From the NCBI RefSeq assembly GCF_014697425.1, contig NZ_JACJRU010000041.1, positions 1 through 64,000 on the forward strand: DNA of 64,000 nt, in the 5' to 3' direction. The position numbers and the translations under genes are program-made. The notes below the pieces were generated by a model that saw only the letters and a program-made list of their open reading frames with translations, was not told the origin of the DNA and ran no database searches. Positions 8,039 through 17,743 of this stretch are shown piece after piece (the first letter of the stretch is position 1; each line of letters begins with the position of its first letter). The DNA is from Nostoc sp. FACHB-110. GTDB lineage: Bacteria > Cyanobacteriota > Cyanobacteriia > Cyanobacteriales > Nostocaceae.

Positions 8039-8392
8039 TTACTCTACTTGTTCTAAATACTGATTCACATCTTCAATCAATCGCGTGAGTTCAGCTTCAG
8101 TTGTTAAGCGAATGCTGACATCACGGACTGTCAGTAAGACTTTAGCCGCAAAGGGAGTAGGCCAAATATTGGGATTGCAGAATATTTCTAAAAATACTTC
8201 ACCAGTGTAGCGATATTCTAGTGGCGGTTGGGGATTGATTTTAGCACCACTAGCAGCAGGTTTAGCGGAGATCGCTTTTAGACGCTCCATTAATTGAGCG
8301 ATAGCCGCCTGTAATTCCCGTGCAGCTTGAGGTGAAAAACTGAAGGAGACTGAACCTTCAACTAAGTTCAATGTCAAAGGAGTAGAAGACAT
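8039..8392 (-). CDS. Conserved cyanobacterial hypothetical protein
   Basis: A 117-residue soluble protein from the ATG at 8392 (MSSTPLTLNLVEGSVSFSFS). The frame is open to 8503, but the extra 37 residues are basic, Tyr/Ser-rich and unlike the rest, so I prefer the internal start. The protein has a beta-rich N-terminus, one amphipathic helix (QAARELQAAIAQLMERLKAI), a Pro/Ala linker, then strands (VFLEIFCNPNIWPTPFAAKV) and a final helix. It has no signal peptide or transmembrane segment. I do not recognise a named domain. It is transcribed divergently from the CDF gene. Confidence 0.6.
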   Translation of the reverse strand: MSSTPLTLNLVEGSVSFSFSPQAARELQAAIAQLMERLKAISAKPAASGAKINPQPPLEYRYTGEVFLEIFCNPNIWPTPFAAKVLLTVRDVSIRLTTEAELTRLIEDVNQYLEQVE

Positions 8393-8749
8393 GAGCTTGA
8401 TTACATTTTTTTGATACTTACTTATGTTACAGGAAGCTGTCCACCTGCGGCCTTTATGTGATGTCTCATAGGTGTAATAGCTTGGTTGTCTGAAATTGCT
8501 CAATAATTTATAAAAAAATTAATGAAAAATTTCTATTAATTAATGATAAAAATCTCTGGCTATTTACTTCATGATTTCTGATAAATAACTAGCTTTGTGA
8601 TGCAATTAATTAGAAAAAATCTCAATAGGTTTCAATAAAATCTTGAATGGGTATAGAGAATAATTCTAATTAAGGAAAAATTGGCTCTATCACAGTTGAG
8701 TTTTAAGTTTTACACTTAGAAGTCATAGAAGGTGCTGTAAAAAATATTT
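8393..8749. other. Divergent promoter region
   Basis: Very AT-rich spacer between the 8039 gene (-) and the CDF gene (+). It should hold both promoters and any metal-repressor operator. I could not single out a CsoR-type operator by eye. Confidence 0.4.
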
Positions 8750-9640
8750 ATGATTGAAGATAATCGCGCTACTGTTAGAAGAGTTTTAGTTATTACCCTA
8801 CTACTGAATTTATTTGTCATGGCCTTAAAAGCAGTTGTAGGTTATTGGACAGGTTCTTTAAGTTTGTTAGCTGATGCTTTACATAGTGTTACTGATAGTG
8901 CCAATAATGTTTTAGGATTATTTGCAAGTAAGTTTTCTTCTCCACATCCTGACCGCGAGCATCCTTACGGACACCAAAAATTTGAAGCTGTTGGTGCTTT
9001 AGGGATAGCAGCTTTTTTAGGTATAGCTTGCTTTGAAATTTTACAAGGAGCAATTGAGCGAATTATTAAAGGTGGTGAACCTGTGAATATTTCACCGCCT
9101 GAATTGTGGTTATTGCTCATTGTTTTAGGTGTGAATATTTTTGTGGCTTTTTACGAACGCAGAGTAGGTCGGCGTGTAGGTAGCCCAATTTTAATTGCTG
9201 ATGCTACCCATACAATGAGTGATGTTTGGGTGACAATTTCTGTTATCGGTGGATTGATTGGGGTTTGGTTAGGCTATCAATGGCTCGATGTCTTTTTAGC
9301 TTTTCCTGTGGCTTTGTTGGTATTTTGGAGTGGTTGGTCAGTTTTACAAGCTAATTTGCCTTGGTTGGTAGATCAAATGGCAATTACTCCAGAAAGCATT
9401 CATACGATCGCAACTTCTGTACCTGGAGTGATCAACTGTCATGATATTGCCTCTAGAGGTCTTTTAGGTCGGCAAGTTTTTATTGAAATGCATTTGATAG
9501 TGGATGCAGCAGATGTTGCTACTGCACACCACATCACTGAAGAAGTTGAAAAAAGGCTCGAAGAACGCTTTCGTCCTGTGAGAATTATGATTCATGTCGA
9601 GCCACCAGAGTATAAATCTGAGCAGATTAGTTTTAATTAG
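8750..9640 (+). CDS. Cation diffusion facilitator (CDF) metal efflux transporter
   Basis: A 296-residue inner-membrane metal/proton antiporter of the CDF family (FieF/CzcD-like), which exports Zn(II), Fe(II), Co(II) or Ni(II). About six transmembrane helices occupy residues 10-210. The transport-site residues are present in helix 2 (LLADALHSVTDSANN: D42, H45, D49) and helix 5 (ADATHTMSD). HPDREHPYGHQKFE is the conserved loop after helix 2. The C-terminal domain (from about 212) is the cytosolic metal-sensing ferredoxin-like fold, with H-rich MHLIVDAADVATAHHITEEV. Length and motifs are standard. Metal specificity cannot be read from sequence alone; the His-rich CsoR/InrS-like repressor at 6048 is a candidate regulator. 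Confidence 0.88.
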   Translation: MIEDNRATVRRVLVITLLLNLFVMALKAVVGYWTGSLSLLADALHSVTDSANNVLGLFASKFSSPHPDREHPYGHQKFEAVGALGIAAFLGIACFEILQGAIERIIKGGEPVNISPPELWLLLIVLGVNIFVAFYERRVGRRVGSPILIADATHTMSDVWVTISVIGGLIGVWLGYQWLDVFLAFPVALLVFWSGWSVLQANLPWLVDQMAITPESIHTIATSVPGVINCHDIASRGLLGRQVFIEMHLIVDAADVATAHHITEEVEKRLEERFRPVRIMIHVEPPEYKSEQISFN

Positions 9641-9711
9641 TTTTGGTCAATAGTCATTTGTTATCGTCTCCCTCGTTGTTCTTTGCACCTGACATACACC
9701 CACAACTATGA

Positions 9712-10116
9712 CTAATTGCGGCAGGTAGCAATTAAATTGGCAATGATTTCTACTAGTTCGGTTGGGTCAACTGGTTTAGCTACATGGGTCTGAAAACCAG
9801 CTTCTAAAGCACGGATACGATCTTCGCTATCAGCATAGGCTGTTAAAGCAACGGCTGGGACTTCTCCACCTAAATCTGGTTTAAGCGATCGCACTTTGCG
9901 GATCAGTGTGTAACCATCTTCATCAGGCATGGCGATATCACATACCAAAACTTCTGGCTGTAGCTGGCTCAGTGCTTCTAGTGCGGCGGCGGCTGATGCT
10001 ACTGCTACAACATTCGCTCCATCTGCTTCTAAGACGGTAGTTACATAAAAGCGACTATCATCATCATCATCAACTACCAAGACATTTAAACCTGCCAGAA
10101 GTGGAGGAGCTTCCAT
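9712..10116 (-). CDS. Single-domain response regulator (REC)
   Basis: A 134-residue CheY-like receiver with no output domain. It contains the acidic cluster VVDDDDDS, the phospho-acceptor Asp in VLVCDIAMPDEDG, Thr/Tyr in ALTAYAD and the conserved Lys in VAKPVDP. The frame is open to 10266, but the ATG at 10116 has a GGAG 7-10 bases upstream and starts just before the domain, so the preceding 50 residues are probably untranslated. It may relay phosphoryl groups for the kinase encoded divergently at 11505, though 1.4 kb separates them. Confidence 0.85.
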   Translation of the reverse strand: MEAPPLLAGLNVLVVDDDDDSRFYVTTVLEADGANVVAVASAAAALEALSQLQPEVLVCDIAMPDEDGYTLIRKVRSLKPDLGGEVPAVALTAYADSEDRIRALEAGFQTHVAKPVDPTELVEIIANLIATCRN

Positions 10117-10482
10117 ACAATCTCCGTTAACTGTGAAAAAAATAGAATTTCTCAACTTTACTTGTTGTTTTTCCTCGGCAACCATACTATCTCTAATTTT
10201 ACTGCGATCGCACCTGTTTTCAGGCAAAATATATTTATTTACTTGACTATTTTGGCAATTTACCATTTCCTACTAGCTGGCAACTTCAATTACTAGCTTA
10301 ATTGAATTTTGTCAATATTTATATCCATACAAAATAAATTACACTGTAGTTAATAATATGTCTAATGGGTCATCATTATACAGTTGATTATTCTCTAACT
10401 AAAGGTGTATTTCTGAAGATATAACTCTATGTCTTAGTGGGGAAAAACTTGTAATTTATTTAAATGCTATTTTAAGACATAT

Positions 10483-10601
10483 AGCAATCCTATCTGAGTT
10501 GTGAAACAATATTCTTTTTAACGAACCACAAAGAACGCAAAGAACACAAAGAAGGAGAAAAAACCGAAGAAAGAGAATTTCACAAATGATTTAGGATTGC
10601 T
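10483..10601. mobile_element. MITE-like element bounded by imperfect 24-bp inverted repeats
   Basis: The left end (10483-10506, AGCAATCCTA then TCTGAGTTGTGAAA) is matched in reverse complement by the right end (10578-10601, ending TAGGATTGCT), with about 20 of 24 positions agreeing. The 70-bp interior holds the ACGCAAAGAACACAAAG motif familiar from many cyanobacterial spacers. It has no coding capacity. Whether it is a transposon-derived MITE or a hairpin-forming dispersed repeat cannot be decided here. Confidence 0.55.
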
Positions 10602-11024
10602 CTAAATTTGTTGCCATAACTCTATGTTTATCTTTTGACGAATAAGCTTTTCAATCAAAGAAAATTGATTATCATACTTTTGATATATAAAATATTACTT
10701 ATGAATTAACATTGAAATCAAATATTTATTGTTCGACAAATTTATCATCTTCAATAATTAAATTCTGCATGAGAGTGACACTATTTGATGATAGAGGCTA
10801 GTAATTGCTTTAGGGGCATTTTTTGATAAATTCATCTATCTTAATGTTTTTGTAAATTCATATTAATATTTTGAGATTTAAATTAAAATATAATTTTATA
10901 AAAGATAATATCTTTTTAAGTTTTATCAGAAAAAGTTAGGTTCAAAACCTCGCCCCTAGTGGGCGCAAAAATCCTTATTTCCCAAGGTAGGTAAAAACCC
11001 CACCCCTTGTGGGTGGCTTAGTTT

Positions 11025-11125
11025 AATTGCGAATTGCGTTAGCGAGCCTGCGATAGCGAAGCGTTAGCGAATCTTTGAGCGTCGGAACGAGCGTCGCGTC
11101 ATTGCGAATTGCGAATTGCGAATTG
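11025..11125. repeat. ATTGCGA heptamer array and GTTAGCGA-type island
   Basis: AATTGCG units occur at 11025-11039, and three perfect tandem ATTGCGA units at 11101-11121 (plus a partial fourth). Between them lies a G/C-rich island (TAGCGAAGCGTTAGCGAATC). This is the STRR-type repeat style of filamentous cyanobacteria. Confidence 0.75.
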
Positions 11126-11504
11126 GTTTTATGTGGTGCTGATCCTGATATTGCCTGAGATTATTTCGAGGATACCGAGCCTCAATGATATAGCAGCCCT
11201 GAATCCTACCCCAAAACATCTATTTCTTTTCCTCGCTACCTGTTCCCTAGCTTGATGAATAAATTTGTCAATCAAATAAGTTTGCCACCGATATACAGTG
11301 AAATGAGTTTCTCAAATATATTCCTTTAGGGGTATTGACAAACTATTATCACCCAAAAGATATAAAAATATGTTATCTATCGGTATTGTGTGGCTAGTTA
11401 TATTTTGAAACCAATCACTATTACTGATTGGTAGAAACAATTTAAAGCTTCATCACTGGTTAGCTAGATATTGTGATTTTTCCTGATGCTGTAACTAATT
11501 AGTC

Positions 11505-13850
11505 ATGGTGCAACCGCCGACCCTATTAATTATCGACGATTCCCCGGAAGACCGCGAGCTTTATCGTCGTTATCTAATGCAAAATCAGGTATACAACTAT
11601 ACGATTTTAGAATCGGAGTTAGGAAACAAAGGTTTAGAGATATATCATCAATTTCGACCGGATTGTATTTTATTAGATTTTTTACTGCCAGATATGAATG
11701 GATTAGAATTTCTGGCAGAATTACAGACATTAGCACCATCACTTATGCCGGCTGTCGTCATGGTAACTGGGTATGGCAATGAAACTGTAGCTGTTCAGGC
11801 AATGAAAAGTGGAGCTTATGACTATTTGGTAAAGGAACAGACAACGGCTGAACGTTTGCAATCTACGATTAATTCAGCAGTTGCTCAAGTGAAGTTACGC
11901 CAAGAACTGCAAAAAAGTGAAGCACGCTTACAACAAACGCAAAAGTTTGTTGAACGTATAGCCGAAACAATACCTGGGATTATATATGTCTACGATGTGT
12001 TAGAACAGCGCAGTATCTATCTCAATGGTCAAGTTCAGAGTTTGCTTGGTTACACTGTCGAGCAAATTCAAGATTCAGAAGGGAAGTTATTAATCCAGTT
12101 AATCCATCCAGAAGATTTACCGCTTTTTTATACACACCTAACAGAATTCACCAATGTTCAAGATGGTGAAATTCGAGAGTTGGAGTATAGAGTGCAGAAT
12201 GCCGATGGCCAATGGCGTTGGTTTTTTAGTCGAGATACTATATTCATGAGGGATGATGATGGTTCGCCGCGTCAGATAGTGGGAACTAGCTACGATATTA
12301 CTACCCGCAAACAAACTGAAGAACAGTTACGCCTCAGCAATGAGCGTTTTCAATTAGCTGCGGCCGCAGTGAACTGTCTGATATATGATTGGGACATTCA
12401 ATCAGGTGTGGTTGAACGGACGGAAGGATTAACTCGACTTTTTGGTTACACTCCTCAAGAAGCAGACGCAACTTTTGATTGGTGGAAAGAAAAGATTCAT
12501 CCTGAAGATATTGAACGTATGGCTCGTGAATTCGAGAATATAGCTGCTGACAATAACTACTATACTTTTGAATATAGAGTCAGGGATAAAAATAATGAAT
12601 ATCGGTATGTGCTAGACCAAGGAGTGATTACACGCGATCGCAACGGGCAGATGATTAGAGCAGTCGGCAGTACCACAGATATCAGCGATCGCAAACATCA
12701 AGAAGCGGCTCTGCGTCAAACCGATACCAAGTTTCGCAGAATCATAGAATCTAATATAGTGGGCGTTTATTTTGGTGACTTTAGTGGTCGCATTTATGAA
12801 GCCAATGACGCTTTTTTAGAAATGTTAGGTTACACCCCCACAGACCTAGAAGCAGGAAATGTGCGTTGGGATTTGATGTCGCCGCCAGAATACCAATCTC
12901 TTGATGAGCAAAAAATCTACGAATTGCAGCTGCATGGGGCTTGTACTCCCTTTGAAAAAGAATATATTCGCAAAGATGGTACACGCGTACCAGTTCTCTT
13001 AGCCATTGCACGGATTGATAATACAGATCAAGAAGGTTATAGCGTCTGCTTTGTATTGGATCTGACTCAAAGCAAACTCATAGAAGCAGAACGTCAGCAG
13101 CTGTTACAACTAGAAAAAACAGCCCGTGCAGAAGCAGAAGCAGCAAATCGCACCAAAGATGAGTTTGTGGCGATGGTATCTCATGATTTGCGATCGCCTC
13201 TCAATGCAATTTTAGGCTGGACACAACTGTTACGGACTAGAGAATTTGATCAACAAAGCATTCACCGCGCCCTGGAAACGATTGAACGCAACGCTCAATC
13301 TCAGGCAAAACTTCTAGAAGACTTGCTGAATATGTCAAAGATTCTGCGCGGAAAGTTGCAGTTAGATTTGAGACAAATTAGTTTAGCCGCGATTGTGGGA
13401 GCAGCCATCCAAGCTGTTTACCCAGAAGCGAATACTAAAAATATTCGTCTGATCTCTGCAATTGATCAAGCTAGACCACTCATGATAGGTGATAGCGATC
13501 GCCTGCTACAAATTTTGGGCAATTTACTTTCCAATGCCATCAAATTTACCCCAGCAGGCGGGCAAATCGAAGTGAAACTTCTGCACTATGAAAATACTGC
13601 TGAAATCAGCGTCAGTGATACAGGTATTGGCATTACTCCAGAATTTCTACCTTACGTATTTGAACGCTACCGTCAAGATGATCGCATTCCCACAAAAGGT
13701 GGCTTGGGATTGGGTTTAGCAATTACTCAGCATTTAGTAGAACTACATGGAGGGACAATTCAAGCTACTAGTCGCGGTGAAAATCAAGGTGCTACTTTTA
13801 CTATCAAATTACCATTACTGCCAAATTTGCTCAAAACCCCGATAAATTAG
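11505..13850 (+). CDS. REC-PAS-PAS-PAS histidine kinase
   Basis: A 781-residue cytoplasmic sensor kinase with no transmembrane segment. An N-terminal receiver (about 7-125: LLIIDDSPEDRE, phospho-Asp in CILLDFLLPDMNG, VKEQ in place of the usual KP) is followed by three PAS/PAC units (about 150-270, 280-395, 405-525, each ending in a DITxRK-like PAC motif), then HisKA with phospho-acceptor H560 (MVSHDLRSPLNAILG) and a HATPase_c domain (N box NLLSNAIKFTPAG, G1 DTGIG, G2 GGLGLGLAI). The receiver-first order makes it a probable mid-relay kinase driven by another kinase. The same N-terminal receiver type (DDSPED, YRRYL) heads the kinase at 19382. ATG at 11505 is well placed. Confidence 0.9.
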   Translation: MVQPPTLLIIDDSPEDRELYRRYLMQNQVYNYTILESELGNKGLEIYHQFRPDCILLDFLLPDMNGLEFLAELQTLAPSLMPAVVMVTGYGNETVAVQAMKSGAYDYLVKEQTTAERLQSTINSAVAQVKLRQELQKSEARLQQTQKFVERIAETIPGIIYVYDVLEQRSIYLNGQVQSLLGYTVEQIQDSEGKLLIQLIHPEDLPLFYTHLTEFTNVQDGEIRELEYRVQNADGQWRWFFSRDTIFMRDDDGSPRQIVGTSYDITTRKQTEEQLRLSNERFQLAAAAVNCLIYDWDIQSGVVERTEGLTRLFGYTPQEADATFDWWKEKIHPEDIERMAREFENIAADNNYYTFEYRVRDKNNEYRYVLDQGVITRDRNGQMIRAVGSTTDISDRKHQEAALRQTDTKFRRIIESNIVGVYFGDFSGRIYEANDAFLEMLGYTPTDLEAGNVRWDLMSPPEYQSLDEQKIYELQLHGACTPFEKEYIRKDGTRVPVLLAIARIDNTDQEGYSVCFVLDLTQSKLIEAERQQLLQLEKTARAEAEAANRTKDEFVAMVSHDLRSPLNAILGWTQLLRTREFDQQSIHRALETIERNAQSQAKLLEDLLNMSKILRGKLQLDLRQISLAAIVGAAIQAVYPEANTKNIRLISAIDQARPLMIGDSDRLLQILGNLLSNAIKFTPAGGQIEVKLLHYENTAEISVSDTGIGITPEFLPYVFERYRQDDRIPTKGGLGLGLAITQHLVELHGGTIQATSRGENQGATFTIKLPLLPNLLKTPIN

Positions 13851-14397
13851 TCAATTTTAGTTGCCTTACCCTGCTTCATTTTCAGGTTGATACATTTAGG
13901 GATGCAGAAGCAGCAAGAAAAATGATTTGGCTCAAGAATTGAGTGAAATAACATTACAACTCTAATTTACTCATCGACAAATACATCTATCAAAAGTATC
14001 TATCCATAGCATAGTAAACATTAAGTAAAGTTTAAGGCTGCAATTTTGTTACCAAAGATACAGTAATCATTGGCAATTGACTTTTGAATACATAAAGACC
14101 TTTGTTATGGTTTAGGTTGACTCTAAATAAAGCTCTTTCAAAGTTTTAAGCATAGGGATCATCCCATTTCTAAGTTAAACCTACTTTATAGTAAATTTAT
14201 ATATCCAAAGTGGGATGGTAAGATCACATATAAATTAGGATAATTAATCAAGCCATAGCAAAAGTTTATTAGCTAAAGTTTTCGTTAAGAATATCAGCCA
14301 ATATTCCGGCTGTTTGTTACGTTGGTGAGAGCCAAAATTTTAGGTTAAACTAACAGTCCTACCAAAATAAACATCAATTAAATCCAGGGGATTAACA
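13851..14397. other. Intergenic stretch, nothing recognised
   Basis: 547 bp of AT-rich DNA after the kinase. No strong terminator hairpin, repeat or open frame was seen. The promoter of the 14398 gene is presumably in the last 150 bp. Confidence 0.4.
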
Positions 14398-14580
14398 ATG
14401 CAGACAGTACACAAGATTTACTGCCCAAATTGTGGTAGTAATGCAGAGCGTTATTATATTTTGGACAGCGAATTAACACGTACCCAATGCTCAAGTTGTG
14501 ATTACTTGATGATTAGTTGCACGCGCACTGGTAAAGTAGTTGAAGCTTATGCCCCAGGAATTCAACTAAGTAAAAGATAA
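14398..14580 (+). CDS. Small zinc-ribbon protein
   Basis: A 60-residue protein with two Cys pairs, C9-x2-C12 (YCPNCGS) and C31-x2-C34 (QCSSCDY), the layout of a rubredoxin-like zinc ribbon, and a fifth Cys at 41. This conserved cyanobacterial protein is often mislabelled as a PriA helicase in databases because of the zinc ribbon; it lacks any helicase domain. The C-terminal TRTGKVVEAYAPGI is characteristic of the group. GGGG lies 9-12 bases upstream of the ATG (CAGGGGATTAACA). Role unknown; nucleic-acid binding is possible. Confidence 0.75.
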   Translation: MQTVHKIYCPNCGSNAERYYILDSELTRTQCSSCDYLMISCTRTGKVVEAYAPGIQLSKR

Positions 14581-14641
14581 AAAGTAAAAAGGCAAAAATG
14601 ATGAAGTATGTGTAAGTTAATTTCAGACTTCAGAATTCAAT

Positions 14642-15709
14642 TTACTTTTTATTCATTCTCAATTGTCCACAAGCAGCATCAGCTTCTAAACCGCGAGAAT
14701 AACGCACACTCACAGCAATGTTTTTTTGTTGAAGAATGTTGACAAAAGCTTGAATGCGATCGCGGCTAGGGCGTTGATAATCCACTTCTTCAATTGGATT
14801 ATAAGGAATCAAGTTAACATGACTTTGGAAGCCGCGCAGATGTTGTGCTAATTCTAAGGCGTGTTCTGGCAAATCGTTCACACCAGCCAGCAAGATATAT
14901 TCAAAAGTTACACGGCGGCCTGTAATTGCTACATATTCCCGACATTCCGCCAGTAAATCTTCTAAAGGATAGGGGCGCGCACTAGGGATGAGTTGTTCTC
15001 TGAGGGCTTGATTTGGGGCGTGGAGACTGACTGCTAGAGTAACTTGCAAATGATGTTGGGCAAATTGACGAATACGATCGCGGATTCCGACTGTAGAAAC
15101 CGTTAGCATCCTCTGTCCGATACCCACATCTTGATTTAAGGATGTGAGGGCGGCTAAGACATTATCTGTATTTAGCAACGGTTCACCCATACCCATGAAC
15201 ACAACATTGCTAACTCGTTCTTGAAAATCCTCTTGTACAGTTAATACCTGATCGACAATTTCGTGACGGTCGAGGTTGCGTTTATAGCCACCTTTCCCTG
15301 TGGCGCAGAAATCGCAAGCCATCGGACAACCCACCTGGGTAGAAACACAGACAGTTAATCGCTTATCGGCGGGAATACCTACAGTTTCGATAATCTGCCC
15401 ATCAGCTAGTTGCAGCAGATATTTGACTGTACCATCTGGTGCAACTTTGCGGTAATGGATGGTAGAACGACCAATGGGGATATCTGCGATTTCTGCACGC
15501 CATTGTTTTGGAAAAACGGAAATATCAGCAAGCGATCGCACTTGCTGATGATAAATCCAATCATGTAACTGTTTACCTCGGTAAGCTGGTTGTCCCTGCT
15601 GCTTTACCCAAGCAGTTAACTCGCTAACCGAAGCACCGAGTAAAGGAGGAATTGCTAAATTTTGCGTAGCGGGTGAGTCAACTTGAGAAATTGATGGCGT
15701 AGCAGACAT
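14642..15709 (-). CDS. rlmN: Dual-specificity RNA methyltransferase RlmN
   Basis: A 355-residue radical-SAM enzyme that methylates C2 of A2503 in 23S rRNA and A37 in some tRNAs. The [4Fe-4S]/SAM motif CxxxCxxC is C128-x3-C132-x2-C135 (GCPMACDFCATG). The methyl-carrying Cys near the C-terminus is C347 (ADAACGQLRMNKK). An N-terminal helical domain (AYRGKQLHDWIYHQQ) and the SAM-binding VVFMGMGEPLLN are as in the family. Length is normal. It is transcribed convergently with the zinc-ribbon gene and has no close same-strand partner. Confidence 0.95.
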   Translation of the reverse strand: MSATPSISQVDSPATQNLAIPPLLGASVSELTAWVKQQGQPAYRGKQLHDWIYHQQVRSLADISVFPKQWRAEIADIPIGRSTIHYRKVAPDGTVKYLLQLADGQIIETVGIPADKRLTVCVSTQVGCPMACDFCATGKGGYKRNLDRHEIVDQVLTVQEDFQERVSNVVFMGMGEPLLNTDNVLAALTSLNQDVGIGQRMLTVSTVGIRDRIRQFAQHHLQVTLAVSLHAPNQALREQLIPSARPYPLEDLLAECREYVAITGRRVTFEYILLAGVNDLPEHALELAQHLRGFQSHVNLIPYNPIEEVDYQRPSRDRIQAFVNILQQKNIAVSVRYSRGLEADAACGQLRMNKK

Positions 15710-15894
15710 AGAAAAAGACTTACGAGTTGAGATATGGATCTCTATCCTAAGCTTTTACGCCCAGAAATTACATAGAGGAATCTGATTTGATTAATGAATA
15801 TATTTTAGGAAGGAAACAGGAAACAGGGAAGCAGCCAGTTTGAGGGGGTACTGAGTTTTTTCCCAAATCAAATATGAGTCCTAATATTTACTTT

Positions 15895-16350
15895 TTAGTA
15901 ACCACTGACATACTTAACTACTCGGTCTGTTTGAATAACCCGACCATTTTTGACAATCTCAAGGTTTGCACCATTAACTACATATTCATAGTTTTTATTC
16001 GGGGCCACGTATCCCGTACCTTCTTCTGAGTAAGCAGGAAGAGAACGGATACCTTTACCAGTTGATTTAGAAATTCCCGTATAAAATAAATTGCCGTTTT
16101 TATTACAAATATGGATGTAAAAATTAGTAGTTTCAAAATAAGCTTCTAACCTTCCTCCACCTGCATAGCGAGGACAAACAGAAGTTTTGGCAATTATTTG
16201 ACTATTGACTGCTGAAACTGGAGTAGATTCTAGTTGTGCCGCACTCGCAGATGAAGTTCCGGCAATTCCAGTTAATAGTGAAGCTGCGCCACAAGTTGCA
16301 GCTAAAATTAAGGAAAATGATTTATTTTGGATCTGTTGAAAGTTGGTCAT
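15895..16350 (-). CDS. Secreted hypothetical protein
   Basis: A 151-residue protein with a signal peptide (SFSLILAATCGAASLLTGIA, cut probably after SASA), so exported. The mature part has paired Cys (SVCPRY and YIHICNKNG) that could form a disulfide, and beta-rich Tyr/Asn-rich sequence. The frame is open to 16461, but only the ATG at 16350 places the hydrophobic segment near the N-terminus, so I use it. Similar small exported proteins occur in cyanobacteria; I cannot name a domain. A divergent neighbour is absent; the MIF-like gene lies about 190 bp upstream on the same strand. Confidence 0.65.
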   Translation of the reverse strand: MTNFQQIQNKSFSLILAATCGAASLLTGIAGTSSASAAQLESTPVSAVNSQIIAKTSVCPRYAGGGRLEAYFETTNFYIHICNKNGNLFYTGISKSTGKGIRSLPAYSEEGTGYVAPNKNYEYVVNGANLEIVKNGRVIQTDRVVKYVSGY

Positions 16351-16539
16351 AGTAGAACTCTGAAGTTTGATTATTCTAAGCTTCAAACTCAACGGACAAT
16401 TTTTCGGAATGGAAGAAAAAAATTTTTGATGGCGATCGCCCAGGATAGAATCATTCATCATAGAGATACCACACGAGATACGTTATAAGTAGTATTCCCG
16501 TGGGTATCGGTAATCTTACATCTGTCAACAACTCAAAAA

Positions 16540-16893
16540 CTAACCAAATGTTGTGCTGTTCCAGCCCCACATTGCACCTTTCGCATCGGCAAATTCTATG
16601 TAAATGCGATTTTGGGGTACGCCTAAAGCTTGATTAATTTGTTGACAAAAATCCTGACTCATTGCTTGGGTTTGGTCTGCCTTCATGGAACCAATACTTT
16701 TAATTTCGATATAACAAACTGGGTCTGTCGTCCCGGCAAAAGTCATAGGAACATCTGCTTCAAACGCTGTCATTACATAAGATTCTGGCTTACCTAAATG
16801 TTTGGCTAACTTCCCTGACAAACTTTTTAGCATTGTCTCAACTTCAGCTTTTGCAGGCGCAGATACAGAAGTTTGTACTTTAATTAATGGCAT
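16540..16893 (-). CDS. MIF-like tautomerase family protein
   Basis: A 117-residue homologue of macrophage migration inhibitory factor and phenylpyruvate/dopachrome tautomerases. Removal of Met1 exposes Pro2 (MPLIKVQTSV), the catalytic base of the superfamily. YIEIKSIGSM, NRIYIEFADAKGAMWGWN and the length match the trimeric MIF fold (4-oxalocrotonate tautomerase superfamily). Physiological substrate in cyanobacteria is unknown. It is downstream of cobM on the same strand with a gap of 73 bp, so co-transcription is possible but functionally unexplained. Confidence 0.88.
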   Translation of the reverse strand: MPLIKVQTSVSAPAKAEVETMLKSLSGKLAKHLGKPESYVMTAFEADVPMTFAGTTDPVCYIEIKSIGSMKADQTQAMSQDFCQQINQALGVPQNRIYIEFADAKGAMWGWNSTTFG

Positions 16894-16966
16894 AGCACTG
16901 AATTAGAGATTTACATTGTTCAGTTTATCGAAGTAGGTTGTCGTTGGTCATTTGTGATTCGTTTGA

Positions 16967-17743
16967 CTAACCACGAAATAAATGATGATATTCAGGATTA
17001 TATAAATGCGATCGCCCGTTTGTTGCCTTCAGTGCCGGACTAATTATATAAAGTGTGGTACGAATGAGATTTTCTTGCTGGGTGCATTCCGCCATTTGGT
17101 TAAGGGGGACAACGCGAATTTTTTCATCAGGCCAACCTATGCGGAAGCAAATAGCCACAGGCGTATCACTCGGGTAATGTTCGAGTAATTTAGCTTGGGC
17201 ATTTTCGATGTGCCGCGCACTCAGGTATAAGCATAAACTAGCTTGATGGGCTGCGAGGCTAGTTAACTCTTCTGTGGCGGGGACTTCGGTACGTCCACTG
17301 ATGCGCGTCAGGATGATAGTTTGGACTAAATCGGGAACTGTTAACTCTACCTTGAGTTTGGCGGCGGCTGCTTGAAACGCGCTAATTCCGGGGACGACTT
17401 CAAAAGGAATATCCGCCTCAGCTAACATTTGCATTTGTTCGTGAACTGCACTGTAGAGACTAGGATCGCCAGAGTGGAGACGCACAAGAGATTTTTGTTG
17501 CGATCGCACCCGTTCCACCATCAACGCTACAATCTCTTCTAAAGTCTGATTTGCAGTCGGAATAATTTCCGCATCCACTCGGCACAAACTTAAAATTTGT
17601 TCAGGCACTAAAGAATCTGCAAATAAAATTACATCTGCCTGAGATAACAACTTTTGCGCCTTAACCGTTAATAAATCTGGGTCTCCCGGCCCTGCCCCCA
17701 CAATATAAACTGCTGTTTTGATAGAATTTGGATGAGTTTCCAT
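16967..17743 (-). CDS. cobM: Precorrin-4/cobalt-precorrin-4 C11-methyltransferase
   Basis: A 258-residue SAM-dependent tetrapyrrole methylase that transfers a methyl group to C11 of (cobalt-)precorrin-4 in corrin-ring synthesis (pseudocobalamin in cyanobacteria). The family signature VYIVGAGPGDPDLLTVKA is near residues 12-29. RLHSGDPSLYSAVHEQM and PFEVVPGISAFQAAAA are the second and third conserved blocks, and TRISGRTEVP is typical of the CobM/CbiF branch. Length is normal. Other cobalamin genes are not nearby, as is common in cyanobacteria where the pathway is scattered. ATG at 17743 is preceded by an AT-rich region; no cobalamin riboswitch was recognised. Confidence 0.92.
   Translation of the reverse strand: METHPNSIKTAVYIVGAGPGDPDLLTVKAQKLLSQADVILFADSLVPEQILSLCRVDAEIIPTANQTLEEIVALMVERVRSQQKSLVRLHSGDPSLYSAVHEQMQMLAEADIPFEVVPGISAFQAAAAKLKVELTVPDLVQTIILTRISGRTEVPATEELTSLAAHQASLCLYLSARHIENAQAKLLEHYPSDTPVAICFRIGWPDEKIRVVPLNQMAECTQQENLIRTTLYIISPALKATNGRSHLYNPEYHHLFRG

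Larger units (their letters stand above)
10117..11504. other. Long non-coding stretch with several repeat types
   Basis: 1.4 kb with no convincing gene, very AT-rich except for repeat islands: an inverted-repeat-bounded element (10483-10601), two short G/C-rich hairpins (near 10951 and 11001) and a repeat island at 11025-11125. The end must carry the promoter of the 11505 kinase. Confidence 0.5.

Noticed and set aside
8393..8503. N-terminal extension of the 8039 protein
   Set aside because: Basic and Tyr/Ser-rich, unlike the rest of the protein. The ATG at 8392 gives a normal N-terminus.
10117..10266. 50-residue extension of the 9712 response regulator
   Set aside because: No REC homology, and a good GGAG site lies just before the ATG at 10116.
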